64,000 nucleotides of DNA from Deltaproteobacteria bacterium (lineage in GTDB: Bacteria > Myxococcota_A > UBA796 > GCA-2862545), in NCBI GenBank assembly GCA_006226595.1, contig SBGP01000077.1, positions 124,001-188,000 on the forward strand, given 5' to 3'. Each line of letters opens with the position of its first letter. Position 1 is the stretch's first letter. The position numbers were made by a program, and so were the translations under genes. Of the stretch, positions 1 to 8,749 are shown piece by piece. Below the pieces are notes generated by a model. It was given only the letters and a program-made list of their open reading frames with translations. It ran no database searches and had not been told where the DNA came from.

Positions 1-294
<294 letters not shown>

Positions 295-320
295 CGTGCA
301 ACCTCCAGGATGCGCCGCGA

Positions 321-344
321 TATCTACCGACCGGTTGGTTGATA
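321..344. promoter_or_regulatory. 24-bp palindrome, likely TetR operator
   Basis: TATCTACCGACC faces GGTTGGTTGATA; 10 of 12 positions in the arms are complementary, with the core ACCGACC/GGTTGGT. It sits between the divergent lipoprotein (start 294) and the tetR-like gene (start 392), the usual place for an operator through which a TetR protein represses itself and its neighbour. Binding is inferred from position and symmetry only. Confidence 0.6.
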
Positions 345-391
345 GACAAGAGGGCGGAGAGTACTTTGCACTCTCCCGACAGGAGGTTTCC

Positions 392-1030
392 TTGAGCCCA
401 TCCTCGCGACGAGGCCCGGGGCGTCCCGCTCGGCCAATCGAGCGTTCCGAGCTTCTTTCCGCCGCGCGCAGCCTGTTCGCAGACCACGGGTACGCCGGCA
501 CGTCGATGCGGACTGTTGCCGAGGCCCTCGGCCTCACCAAGGCCTCGCTCTTCCACCACGTCGGCTCGAAGGACGAGCTCTACGACGAGATCTTCGCGTC
601 CCTGATCCACGAGCTCGCTCAGCTACTGCCCCAGGCTGCGGCCACCGCAGACGACTTCCCCGCGCAGCTCGACGCGCTGGGCACCCTGGTCACGCGTTAC
701 CTCGGGACCCAGCCGGCCGCAGCGCGACTGCTGATCCGCGAGCTGCTGGGTGGGGCGGTCGCCGAGCATCCAATGCGCGCCTCCGTCACCGCGACGCTGG
801 AGGCGACGACGGCGTTCCTCGCTGACGGTATCGCCCGGACGGGTCTACCCGAACAGGACCCGCGCCACCTCGCGCTGTCGATCATCGGCCTGCACCTCAC
901 GTGGTTCGCTGCGGCTGAAGTGAGCGGCGCGCTCATCGGCGGAGACGTCTACGACGAAGCCATGGTCGAAGCCCGCGTCGCAGCGGTGCTGCCGCAGGTT
1001 CGCCGAATGGTCGGTCTTCCCGCGGCCTGA
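392..1030 (+). CDS. TetR/AcrR-family transcriptional regulator
   Basis: A 212-residue protein with an N-terminal TetR helix-turn-helix (around residues 24-57: RSLFADHGYAGTSMRTVAEA then LGLTKASLFHHVGSKDELY) and an all-helical ligand/dimer domain. The frame is open far upstream because of the repeats, but the real start is TTG at 392: AGGAGG at 381-386 lies at correct spacing, and the upstream translation is low-complexity antisense to the lipoprotein. It is preceded by a near-perfect 24-bp palindrome and is divergent from a lipoprotein gene, which is its most likely target besides itself. The ligand is unknown. Family assignment is secure. Confidence 0.9.
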   Translation: MSPSSRRGPGRPARPIERSELLSAARSLFADHGYAGTSMRTVAEALGLTKASLFHHVGSKDELYDEIFASLIHELAQLLPQAAATADDFPAQLDALGTLVTRYLGTQPAAARLLIRELLGGAVAEHPMRASVTATLEATTAFLADGIARTGLPEQDPRHLALSIIGLHLTWFAAAEVSGALIGGDVYDEAMVEARVAAVLPQVRRMVGLPAA

Positions 1031-1049
1031 CCGTCGGGCGCGCTAGCGC

Positions 1050-1256
1050 CTACACGCGGAATCCGTCGTCGACGTCACCCACGCCGAGCTCACCGAGGTC
1101 GGACTCGGTGAGCGGTCCCACCTCGACCGAGCCACGCGGGCTGGAGGCCTGCGTCGCGCGCTTCGGCGGGGCATCCCAGCGGGGAGCCTCGATGTAGAGG
1201 GGCAGCTGGGCCCGGGGGGCCTCGATGGAGCGGTCGGCGGTACGTGGCTTGGCCAT
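1050..1256 (-). CDS. Small hypothetical protein (68 aa)
   Basis: Starts MAKPRTADRSIEAPRAQL and ends in an acidic tail with GELGVGDVDDGFRV. It has no signal peptide, membrane segment or Cys, and is Pro/Ala-rich in the first half. A good GGAGGAG lies six bases before the ATG, which is the main reason to call it real. It is convergent with the tetR-like gene and divergent from the MopE/RCC1 lipoprotein gene. I do not recognise the family. Confidence 0.6.
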   Translation of the reverse strand: MAKPRTADRSIEAPRAQLPLYIEAPRWDAPPKRATQASSPRGSVEVGPLTESDLGELGVGDVDDGFRV

Positions 1257-1516
1257 GTCGAACTCCTCCAGAAGTGCCTGTTGTCGTTATGGCAACGCGC
1301 GAGCCCGTCGTCCCTTTCAACGGCGTGACAAAACATGGCCGGTGGGGCCCGTCGCGACTCGTGAGGTCTCGCCCGGGAACGGGGACTCACGAGGCGACCG
1401 ATCGGCCCGACGATCGAACGGCGCCACGGGTCGGGCAGTGCCGCCGGCGCGGGACTGGTCGCGCATCGTGACGGTGTTACCTGCCCTGCGCTATGTTGAG
1501 CGTTGGGAGACTGGCC

Positions 1517-4500
1517 ATGAATCGGGCGTTGGGATGGGCAGGTGCGGCCGCGAGGGTCGTGCCGGTGTTCGGGCTGATGGCGTGCGTGGAGGCTCCGCCG
1601 GAGTCCGCGGGCGACGTCATCGAAGGGCTGCTCGAGCAGCGCCCGGCGATGACGCTGGATGTGGGCTGTGAAGCCGGCGAGACGGTGCTCGCGTGGACCG
1701 TCGAGGCGCATCCGCTGATCAGCCGCTACGACGCGGTCGTCACCGCCGGCGAGTCCGTCGTCGAGCGCATCGCCCTCGGCTACGAGGGTTCCGCTACCCG
1801 CGCACTCGCCGAGAGCACCGCGGTGGCCTGCGGCCGCGGCTGCACCGTGACGCTGGTCGGCGTGCTCGCCGATGGACAGACCGACCCCCTGCTCGCCGTG
1901 GACCTCGACCTCGACGACGATGGGGACGGGTACACGGGGCTCGCCTGTGGGGGCGACGACTGCGACGACGCCGACGATGCAGTGAACCCGGGCGCGCTCG
2001 AGCTCTGTGACGGCGCCGACAACGACTGCGACGGCCTGACCGACAACCTCGCGGACGCACCCCACGCGGACCTCCAGGACGGCGTCTGCGCAGGCAGCGT
2101 CAAGATCTGCGACGGCAACGGTGGCTGGGTCGAGCCCGACTACACGCAGATCAGCGGCTACGAGGCCACCGAGACCACCTGCGATGGCCTCGACAACGAC
2201 TGCAACGGCACCGACGACGACCTCGCCGACGCGCCCCCCGCGGATCTGACCGACGGCGTGTGCGCGGGCCAGGTCAAGATCTGCGACGGTGCCGGTGGCT
2301 GGGTCGAGCCCGACTACGCGCAGATCGCCGACTACGAGGCGACCGAAGTCTCCTGCGATGGGCTCGACAATGACTGCTCGGGCCAGGCCGACGACCTCTC
2401 CGGCGCGCCCGCCGCCGACGTGCAGCTCGGGGTGTGTGCTGGCGCCAAGAAGGTCTGCGACGGCTCCGGCGGCTGGGCCGAGCCCGACTACACCGCGCTC
2501 GCGAACTACGAGAGCGACGAGCTCTCCTGCGACGCGCTCGACAACGACTGCGACGGCACCACCGACGACGACGCCCCGCCGCCGAACGCCGACGAGCAGG
2601 ACGGCGTGTGCGCCGGTGCCTCCAAGGTCTGCGATGGGGCCAATGGCTTCGTCGAGCCGGACTACACCCGGATCGCCGGGTACGAGGCCACCGAAGCGAC
2701 CTGTGACGGACTCGACAACGACTGCAGCGGCACCGCCGACGACGTGCTCGACCCGCCGCTCGCCGACCGCCAGGACGGCGTGTGCACCGGCGCGGTGAAG
2801 ACCTGCGACGGCACCGGCTGGAACGAGCCGGACTACACCTCGATCGTCCGGTACGAGGCCGACGAGGCGAGCTGCGACGGCGACGACAACGACTGTGACG
2901 GGGACACCGACGAGGCCATTCCCGGGGCCCCTGACGCCGCGAACCAGAGCGGCGTGTGTCTGGGCGCCAAGCAGGTCTGCGACGGGTCCGGGGGGTGGGT
3001 CGAGCCCACCGCCACCGACCTCGCCGCGCAGATCGCGACGTACGAAGAGACCGAGCAGCGCTGCGACGACCTGGACAACGACTGCGACACCCAGACCGAC
3101 GAGGCGCTCGACGCCTTCGCCGAGCTCGCCACCAACCAGGACGGCGTTTGCGTGGACTCGAGGAAGATCTGCGACGGCGCCAACGGATGGATCGAGCCCA
3201 CCGCCGCCGACCTGCTCGCTCACGACTCCAGCTACGAGCTCATCGAGGACACCTGCGACGAGCTCGACAACGACTGTGATGGCCTCACCGACACCGTTCA
3301 GCGGCTGGACATCACCACCGGCACGCTCCAGTGCTGGGGAGAGGAGCAGCGCTTCGAGCCGGAGCAGCTGAGCGCGGGGCCGTGGCAGCAGGTCGCCGTC
3401 GGGTCCGGCTACGCCTGCGCCATCGACGGCGACGGCGCACTGTCCTGTGCGGGACTCAGCTACTCCGGTGCCCTCGGCGACGGCGGCACCGAGGCGCGCT
3501 TCGCGTTCGGCCCGGTCTCTGGCGGCGGAACCTACAGCGCCGTCGACGCCGCGTTCGACGACGTCTGCGCGGTGGCCTCGGACCAGAGCCTGTGGTGCTG
3601 GGGAGCCGTGAGCGGCGTGAACGTGCCCACCCAGGTCGGGACGGACACCTGGGAAGTCGCAAGCCCCGGCGGCGAGCACTTCTGTGGCCTCCAGAGCGGC
3701 GGCGGGCTGTGGTGCTGGGGAGACGACACCTACGGGCAGCTCGGCCTCGGCCTGACGGGTAGCGCGGCCGCGCCCACGCGGGTCGGCACCGAGACCTACG
3801 CGGTCCTCTCGACCGGCGCGTACCACAGCTGCGCCATCGACGATGCGGGGGCCGCGTGGTGCTGGGGCTACAACAGCGATGGTGAGTCCGGCGTGGACCC
3901 CGCCACCGACACCGTGGCCACACCCTCCGAGGTCCCCCACCCCACCGGGGGAAGCTGGACCGCGATCTCCACGGGCTACGACTTCACCTGCGCCCTCGAC
4001 GACGCGGGGGCCGCGTGGTGCTGGGGCCGCAACGATGCCGGACAGCTGGGCGACGGCGACCCGAGCAGCCATGTTCCACGCATGGCCGCAGCCGGTCCGT
4101 TCGAGGGCATCCACACGGGTGGAAACGGCAGCTGCGCAACCACCAGCACCGGAGCGATGTGGTGCTGGGGGGCGGCCATCGCCGAGAACAGCTACGCGAA
4201 CCAGCTTGCGCCCCACGAGGTGCGGACCGACCTTGGCGAGGGACTGGACCTCAACGACTCGGGCCGAGGCTGCTCGGTGGCGGTCGACCAGTCCCTGTGG
4301 TGCTGGGGGTCGCGACTGTTGCTCTGGGACGACTCGGTTCCGCGCCAGAAGGGTCAGCTCCCCGCGATCGCCGGCCACGGCCGCGAGAACGTCATGTGCT
4401 TCGTCGACGGCGAGAACCAGGACCTGTGGTGCTACGGCAACAACATCGGCGGCGAGATCCCACAGACCCCCTCGGGCCCGGTCGAAGGACCGATTCGCGA

Positions 4501-5335
4501 CCCCATCCTGGTCGCCAATGGGCCCTTCCAGGACGTGTCGATCGGCAACAACTTCGCCTGTGCGCTGGATACGGACGGATACCGCTGGTGCTGGGGCAGC
4601 AACGGGCGAGGCCAGCTCGGCGACGGCACCACCGACGCCCGGACCCTTCCCTGGCAGGACACAAGCCACGTGTTCACGGAGATCAGCACCGGCGAGCTGA
4701 ACGTCTGCGGAATCAAGGCCGACCAGAGCCTGTGGTGCTGGGGGCTGTGGGAGGGCTCGAACGTGTTGAGCCCGACCCAGGTCGGCACCGGCTTCAAGCA
4801 CATCTACGGCTACGAGCGCGCCCTTCGCGCATGCGCCATCGACACGAGTGACGACCTGTGGTGCTGGGGCACCGAGGCACTGCTCGGCAATGGAGCCGCG
4901 ACCGGCGACGGCACCTTCGCCGGCCGGACCCTGGTCGCCGAGCCCGGGCCGTGGGCCGAAGCCGCTCACGGAGGGCTGCACAGCTGCGCCCGCAAGGTGG
5001 ACGGCACCGTGTGGTGCTGGGGCAACAACGCCAACGGCAAGCTGGGCCAGGAGTTCGCCACCAGCGCCAACGAAGAGACCCCCGTTCAGGTCCCCGGGAC
5101 CTTCACCGCCCTGAGCGTGGGCCACGACCATAGCTGTGCCGTGCGCAGCGACGGCACCGTCGCCTGCTGGGGCGAGAACGCCTGGGGCGGGCGACTCGGC
5201 GCTCCCTTCCCCGAGGTCGCGTGGTCCGCGGATCCGGTCACGCTACCGGGGGTGGACTACACCGCCGTCATCGCCGGGGAGCTGGGGAGCTGTGCGATGC
5301 AAGCGGCGCTCGGCCCCGTGGAGTGCCCACCCTAG
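1517..5335 (+). CDS. Large lipoprotein with MopE-type metal-binding repeats and RCC1 repeats
   Basis: About 1272 residues. The start at 1517 (MNRALGWAGAAARVVPVFGL, lipobox LMAC) is preferred over ATG 1493 because it gives a lipoprotein signal and follows GGGAGA at normal distance; TATGTT at 1492-1497 could be the -10. After about 130 residues of unknown fold and a DDDGDGY/DDCDD stretch, eight repeats of the type CDGLDNDCDG (the putative metal-binding MopE motif) alternate with GVCAG..K.CDG..GW.EPDY units. From about residue 600 to the end, roughly 13 WCWG-centred units (for example WCWGRNDAGQLGDG) form an RCC1/BLIP-II-like propeller. The many Cys pairs suggest disulfides and an exported location. 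Likely a surface binding protein; ligand unknown. The 1362-residue antisense frame is a shadow. Confidence 0.85.
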   Translation: MNRALGWAGAAARVVPVFGLMACVEAPPESAGDVIEGLLEQRPAMTLDVGCEAGETVLAWTVEAHPLISRYDAVVTAGESVVERIALGYEGSATRALAESTAVACGRGCTVTLVGVLADGQTDPLLAVDLDLDDDGDGYTGLACGGDDCDDADDAVNPGALELCDGADNDCDGLTDNLADAPHADLQDGVCAGSVKICDGNGGWVEPDYTQISGYEATETTCDGLDNDCNGTDDDLADAPPADLTDGVCAGQVKICDGAGGWVEPDYAQIADYEATEVSCDGLDNDCSGQADDLSGAPAADVQLGVCAGAKKVCDGSGGWAEPDYTALANYESDELSCDALDNDCDGTTDDDAPPPNADEQDGVCAGASKVCDGANGFVEPDYTRIAGYEATEATCDGLDNDCSGTADDVLDPPLADRQDGVCTGAVKTCDGTGWNEPDYTSIVRYEADEASCDGDDNDCDGDTDEAIPGAPDAANQSGVCLGAKQVCDGSGGWVEPTATDLAAQIATYEETEQRCDDLDNDCDTQTDEALDAFAELATNQDGVCVDSRKICDGANGWIEPTAADLLAHDSSYELIEDTCDELDNDCDGLTDTVQRLDITTGTLQCWGEEQRFEPEQLSAGPWQQVAVGSGYACAIDGDGALSCAGLSYSGALGDGGTEARFAFGPVSGGGTYSAVDAAFDDVCAVASDQSLWCWGAVSGVNVPTQVGTDTWEVASPGGEHFCGLQSGGGLWCWGDDTYGQLGLGLTGSAAAPTRVGTETYAVLSTGAYHSCAIDDAGAAWCWGYNSDGESGVDPATDTVATPSEVPHPTGGSWTAISTGYDFTCALDDAGAAWCWGRNDAGQLGDGDPSSHVPRMAAAGPFEGIHTGGNGSCATTSTGAMWCWGAAIAENSYANQLAPHEVRTDLGEGLDLNDSGRGCSVAVDQSLWCWGSRLLLWDDSVPRQKGQLPAIAGHGRENVMCFVDGENQDLWCYGNNIGGEIPQTPSGPVEGPIRDPILVANGPFQDVSIGNNFACALDTDGYRWCWGSNGRGQLGDGTTDARTLPWQDTSHVFTEISTGELNVCGIKADQSLWCWGLWEGSNVLSPTQVGTGFKHIYGYERALRACAIDTSDDLWCWGTEALLGNGAATGDGTFAGRTLVAEPGPWAEAAHGGLHSCARKVDGTVWCWGNNANGKLGQEFATSANEETPVQVPGTFTALSVGHDHSCAVRSDGTVACWGENAWGGRLGAPFPEVAWSADPVTLPGVDYTAVIAGELGSCAMQAALGPVECPP

Positions 5336-5394
5336 GCGGCGCGACGCCGATCTCGTGCCCACGCACCGGGGAGACCTGCGGATCCAGGCTCGTG

Positions 5395-5400
5395 TACGAT
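5395..5400 (+). promoter_or_regulatory. Putative -10 box (TACGAT)
   Basis: TACGAT inside GTGTACGATGCGC. The same 13-mer occurs before the M20 peptidase gene at 37382-37394, where it is again just upstream of a start. It gives a short leader for the peroxidase gene. No clear -35 is seen. Confidence 0.4.
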
Positions 5401-5424
5401 GCGCTTCCGTTGACTGGAGCCTTC

Positions 5425-6465
5425 GTGACCACCGCTCGTCTCGCCATCCTCCTCCTCGCCGTCGGCTGCGGGGAGCCGAGCCCGCCGCCCGCTCCGCCCG
5501 AGGCACCCCTCTCGGCCACCTATGAGGGCGTGTTCGCCGCGGTCCCCGCCGCGATGGAGACTGCCGAGAAGCCGCGTACGCCCGAGCTCGTCTCGCTCGG
5601 GCGCATGCTGTACTTCGATCCGCGGCTGTCCAAGGACCACCAGATCAGCTGCAACAGCTGCCACCCGCTCGACCGCTACGGCGTCGACGGCGAGGTGACC
5701 TCCCCGGGCCACGGAGGCGCGCGCGGCACGCGCAACAGCCCGAGCAGCTACCACGCGGCCCTGCACGTCTCCCAGTTCTGGGATGGTCGCGAGCCAGACG
5801 TCGAGGCCCAGGCCAAGCAGCCCATCCTCAACCCGATCGAGATGGCGATGCCCGACGGCGACGCCGTCGTCGCGATGCTGTCGACCATCCCCGGCTACGT
5901 CGACGCGTTCGCGGAGGCCTTCCCCGACGACGAGCAGCCCATCAGCTACGACCACATGGCGGATGCCATCGGCGCGTTCGAGCGGGGTCTCGTCACGCCG
6001 GCCCCCTTCGACGCCTTCCTGCGCGGCGACAGCACCGCGCTGAACGACGCCCAGAAGGAGGGACTCGACCGCTTCGTGCGTACCGGCTGCATCGTGTGCC
6101 ACAACGGTCCCGGCGTGGGCGGCGCGATGTACCAGAAACTCGGGCTGGTGGAGGACTACGACACGCCCGACCTTGGACGCGGCGAGAGCACCGGGCTGCA
6201 CATCCAGGACCGCATGTTCAAGGTCCCGAGCTTGCGCAACGTGACCGAGACCGGTCCCTACTTCCACGACGGGAGCATCGAGACCCTCGAGGAGGCGGTG
6301 CAGCTCATGGCTCAGCACCAGCTCGGCAAGACGCTCTACGACCGCGAGGTCGCACAGATCGTGACCTTCCTCGGCGCCCTGAAGGGCACGCCGGACCCTG
6401 CGTACATCGCCGCCCCGCAGCTGCCCCCGGACGGCCCGGACACGCCCTCGGCGCAAGCCGACTAA
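5425..6465 (+). CDS. Di-heme cytochrome c peroxidase (CcpA/MauG family), lipoprotein
   Basis: 346 residues, close to the family norm. It reduces H2O2 to water with electrons from small periplasmic donors; MauG-type members instead modify proteins. Two covalent heme sites are visible: CNSCH at residues 76-80 and CIVCH at 222-226. The PYFHDGS and LRNVTETGPY motifs near the C-terminus are typical of the family. GTG 5425 is the best start: TGGAG lies upstream and it yields a lipobox LAVGC with Cys15, so the enzyme is probably anchored to a membrane on the periplasmic side. The C-terminal tail is Pro-rich. It stands alone, 124 bases before the candidate selenoprotein; a shared oxidative role is possible but not shown. 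Confidence 0.9.
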   Translation: MTTARLAILLLAVGCGEPSPPPAPPEAPLSATYEGVFAAVPAAMETAEKPRTPELVSLGRMLYFDPRLSKDHQISCNSCHPLDRYGVDGEVTSPGHGGARGTRNSPSSYHAALHVSQFWDGREPDVEAQAKQPILNPIEMAMPDGDAVVAMLSTIPGYVDAFAEAFPDDEQPISYDHMADAIGAFERGLVTPAPFDAFLRGDSTALNDAQKEGLDRFVRTGCIVCHNGPGVGGAMYQKLGLVEDYDTPDLGRGESTGLHIQDRMFKVPSLRNVTETGPYFHDGSIETLEEAVQLMAQHQLGKTLYDREVAQIVTFLGALKGTPDPAYIAAPQLPPDGPDTPSAQAD

Positions 6466-6589
6466 CGTGTCGTACGCTCGCGCACGCAACGCAGTGTCTT
6501 TCGGGCCTGCCGTCCAGGCCAAGGGTACGGAGCAAGCGGTGACCGTTCTGGGGCGCCGACGCGGAGCACGCCTCCGCCAGGGAGACACG

Positions 6590-7246
6590 ATGGCCGCGAA
6601 GCTGGTCTTCTTTTCCGACTTCATCTGACCGTGGTGTTTCCTCGCGGAGCGGGGAACCCTGGGTCCGATTCAAGCGCGCTACGAGCTCGACTTCGAGTGG
6701 CACGGCTTCGAGCTGCATCCCGGCATTCCCGCCGGCGGCGTGGACATCACCCAGATGTTCCCGCGAGCTTCGGTGGACGCGATGCATGCCCGGCTGCAGT
6801 CGGTGGCCGACGACATGGGCGTGGCCTTCTCACCGCGGGAACACGCGCCGAGCACCAAGTCCGCCCTGGCCATCGCCGCCTTCGCCCGACGTGAGGGGCG
6901 ACTCGCCGAGTGGCGCGAAGCCGCGATGAACGCCCACTGGCGCGATGGCCGCGACATCGAGGACCGCGCGGTGCTCGCCGAGCTCGCGGCGGCCGCGGGC
7001 CTCGACCCGCAACGCGCCGTGGATTTCCTCGACGACCCCGCGGTCCCGGGCATCCTGCAGGCCCAGCGCATCGAGGCCCACCAGTGGGGCGTCACCGGGA
7101 TTCCCACGTGGTTCATGCTGCCGGAGGGCTGGACCCCCGAGCAGGGTGTGCCCGAGACCGGCCCCCGCCCCGTGCGCGTCGTGGGCTGCCAGCCCGCCGA
7201 GGTCGTGGAACGAGCGGCGCAGCTCGCCGGTGCCAGGCCGAGGTAG
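6590..7246 (+). CDS. DsbA/FrnE-like thiol oxidoreductase with in-frame UGA at the active site (candidate selenoprotein)
   Basis: Read through TGA at 6626-6628, this is a 218-residue thioredoxin-fold protein: MAAKLVFFSDFI-U-PWCF, the helical insertion, a cis-Pro loop GVTGIPTWF and a C-terminal GCQPAEVVERAAQLAG. Relatives in the DsbA/FrnE (2-hydroxychromene isomerase-like) family carry CPWC exactly where TGA-PWC stands here, so UGA replaces the nucleophilic Cys. The start ATG 6590 has AGGGAG five bases upstream; the frame after the TGA is open for 205 codons with family-like sequence and has no start with an RBS of its own. A hairpin begins at the UGA. Selenocysteine in UxxC thioredoxin-fold proteins is known; that it is inserted here is inferred. 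Alternatives are a nonsense mutation or a TGC-to-TGA sequencing error. selA/selB/selC are not in this window. Confidence 0.8.
6628..6664 (+). promoter_or_regulatory. Candidate bacterial SECIS hairpin after the UGA
   Basis: Directly after the UGA the RNA can pair 6628-6630 with 6662-6664, 6633-6634 with 6658-6659, and GUUUCC (6636-6641) with GGGAAC (6652-6657), leaving a ten-base apical loop (6642-6651) that contains GG. Bacterial SECIS elements are stem-loops in the coding region just 3' of the UGA with a G near the start of the loop. Pairing was done by eye, without energy calculation. Confidence 0.5.
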
Positions 7247-7248
7247 CG

Positions 7249-7962
7249 TCAGCGGAGCGACTCGGCGGCGAAGGACGCGATACGCGCCACCCACTCTGGC
7301 TCGGTTGGCACGGTGTGCTGCAGGCCCTCGATCACGTGGAGCTCGGGTGCGTCGAGCTGATCCGCCACCTCGCGCATGGCCTCGCCACCCGGGAAGAAGG
7401 CATCCGCGGTGCCCGTGATGCACAGACCACGCAGCTCGGCGATGGGCCACGGGTCGAGCGCGGGCTCGTCGAAGCGAGGGAGGAAGCCGGACAGGAACAC
7501 CCCGAAGCGCAGGCTCTCCCCGTAGGGAAGCGCGCCCTTCTTCGCGAGACCGGCGATCAGCGCCGCCATCGCGCAACCCTGGCTGAAGCCGAGCACGCCG
7601 ACGACATGCCGCCCCTCCACGGCGCTCGCGACGGCGGCCAGCCCGGCGTCGAGCGCGGTGTAGGTCTTGCGACCGCCCTCGGTGCGCGCGCCAAACCACT
7701 CGTAACGGGCCTCGTCGGGCAACCAGAACGCGCCCTCGTGGAACCATGCACTCGCGTCCTGTCCGACCTTGGCGTAGGTCTGGCGCAGCCAGGGCACCAG
7801 CCCCGCGAGCTCGGCTTCCGAGAGGGCGACACCTGCGTTGGGCGCCACGAGCTCGAAGCCCGCGGCCTCGAGGGCGTCGGCCACCGGTCCGAGCAGCGCG
7901 AGCATGCTCGCGCCGGACATCGTCATGCCGTGGAGGACCAGGATGCAGGGTCGTGGAGACAT
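7249..7962 (-). CDS. Serine hydrolase, FSH1/phospholipase-carboxylesterase-like alpha/beta fold
   Basis: 237 residues. MSPRPCILVLHGMTMSG starts the alpha/beta-hydrolase sheet (ILVLHG, oxyanion region), GFSQG carries the nucleophilic Ser, GTADAFFPG the acid and GLQHTVP the catalytic His. This matches the FSH1 serine-hydrolase family (PF03959). The start at 7962 is chosen because GGGAG lies five bases upstream and the fold begins at once; the frame extends further without family similarity. No signal peptide, so it should be cytoplasmic. It is convergent with the DsbA-like gene (two bases between stops) and divergent from the ATPase at 8133. Substrate unknown. Confidence 0.85.
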   Translation of the reverse strand: MSPRPCILVLHGMTMSGASMLALLGPVADALEAAGFELVAPNAGVALSEAELAGLVPWLRQTYAKVGQDASAWFHEGAFWLPDEARYEWFGARTEGGRKTYTALDAGLAAVASAVEGRHVVGVLGFSQGCAMAALIAGLAKKGALPYGESLRFGVFLSGFLPRFDEPALDPWPIAELRGLCITGTADAFFPGGEAMREVADQLDAPELHVIEGLQHTVPTEPEWVARIASFAAESLR

Positions 7963-8132
7963 GGGCACTCCCGAGTTCGCAGGGTCTACCACACCCTCCT
8001 TGCCCTGCACGGTCCCCGGGTGCGAGGTCGCGCACCGGGCGTGCCAAATGCCACTGCCCTCGGCAGCGCCCGGCCGCGCCTGGCGCACCCGCTTCTGGCA
8101 CAGTGTGTGCAGTCCCCCTCCTGGAGGTGAGC

Positions 8133-8744
8133 GTGGTGCACTCGAACGGACGCATGCGAATCGTCCTCACCGGAGGACCAGGTGGCGGAAAGACCACCGC
8201 TGCCGACCTGTTCCGGCGAGAGATCGGCCACGAGGTCGTGCTCGTGCCCGAGGCGGCGACCCTGCTGTTCAACGGTGGCTTTCCGCGCTCCGACGAGCCC
8301 GAGGCCCTCGCCGCGCTCCAGCGCGCCATCTACCACGTGCAGCGCAACCTGGAAGACGCCCAGAGCGGGCGTTTCCCCGGGCGCATCCTGCTCTGCGACC
8401 GGGGCACGGTGGACGGCGCCGTCTACTCCAAGCTGCCCGCCGAGGAGCACTTCGCCGCCCTCGGCACCACCCTCGAGGCCGAGCTTGCCCGCTACGACGC
8501 GGTGATCTTCTTCGAGACCGCCGCGGCTGGAGGCGTGTCCATCGAGGGGGGCAACCCTCACCGCAGCGAGGACCTCGACACCGCCCTGTCGGTCGACCGC
8601 GCGCTCAGGACGCTGTGGAGCCAGCACCCGCGCTTCGTGATGGTTCCGCACAACCCGAGCTTCTTCAAGAAGATCACCTTCGGCCTCGCGTCCATCGAGT
8701 CGATTGTCGCCCAGCTCCGCGCTCACGCCAGCGAGCGGGAGTGA
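8133..8744 (+). CDS. P-loop ATPase/kinase (AAA_28, NadR-kinase-like)
   Basis: 203 residues. VLTGGPGGGKTT near the N-terminus is a Walker A motif; LLCDRGTVDGAVY is the kinase-like Asp motif; DAVIFFETAAAGG resembles the Walker B/lid of the AAA_28 (NadR C-terminal-like) family. GTG at 8133 or 8136 fits GGAGG at 8123-8127; the first ATG (8154) is too far from it. The stop overlaps a possible GTG of the next gene, so it is probably co-transcribed with the MacA/MacB-like efflux genes. These proteins bind and phosphorylate small metabolites or act as NTPases; the substrate here is not evident. Confidence 0.8.
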   Translation: MVHSNGRMRIVLTGGPGGGKTTAADLFRREIGHEVVLVPEAATLLFNGGFPRSDEPEALAALQRAIYHVQRNLEDAQSGRFPGRILLCDRGTVDGAVYSKLPAEEHFAALGTTLEAELARYDAVIFFETAAAGGVSIEGGNPHRSEDLDTALSVDRALRTLWSQHPRFVMVPHNPSFFKKITFGLASIESIVAQLRAHASERE

Positions 8745-8749
8745 CGCGC

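Noticed and set aside
1043-5131. 1362-residue open frame on minus opposite the MopE/RCC1 gene
   Set aside because: It is the mirror frame of a highly GC-biased repeat gene; it has low-complexity Val/Gly/Ala sequence and no family features, while the plus strand has a signal peptide and clear repeats.
6740-7246. Independent short gene starting at GTG 6740
   Set aside because: It would lack the first thioredoxin strand and active site and has no ribosome-binding site; the upstream in-frame segment supplies both, interrupted only by the TGA.
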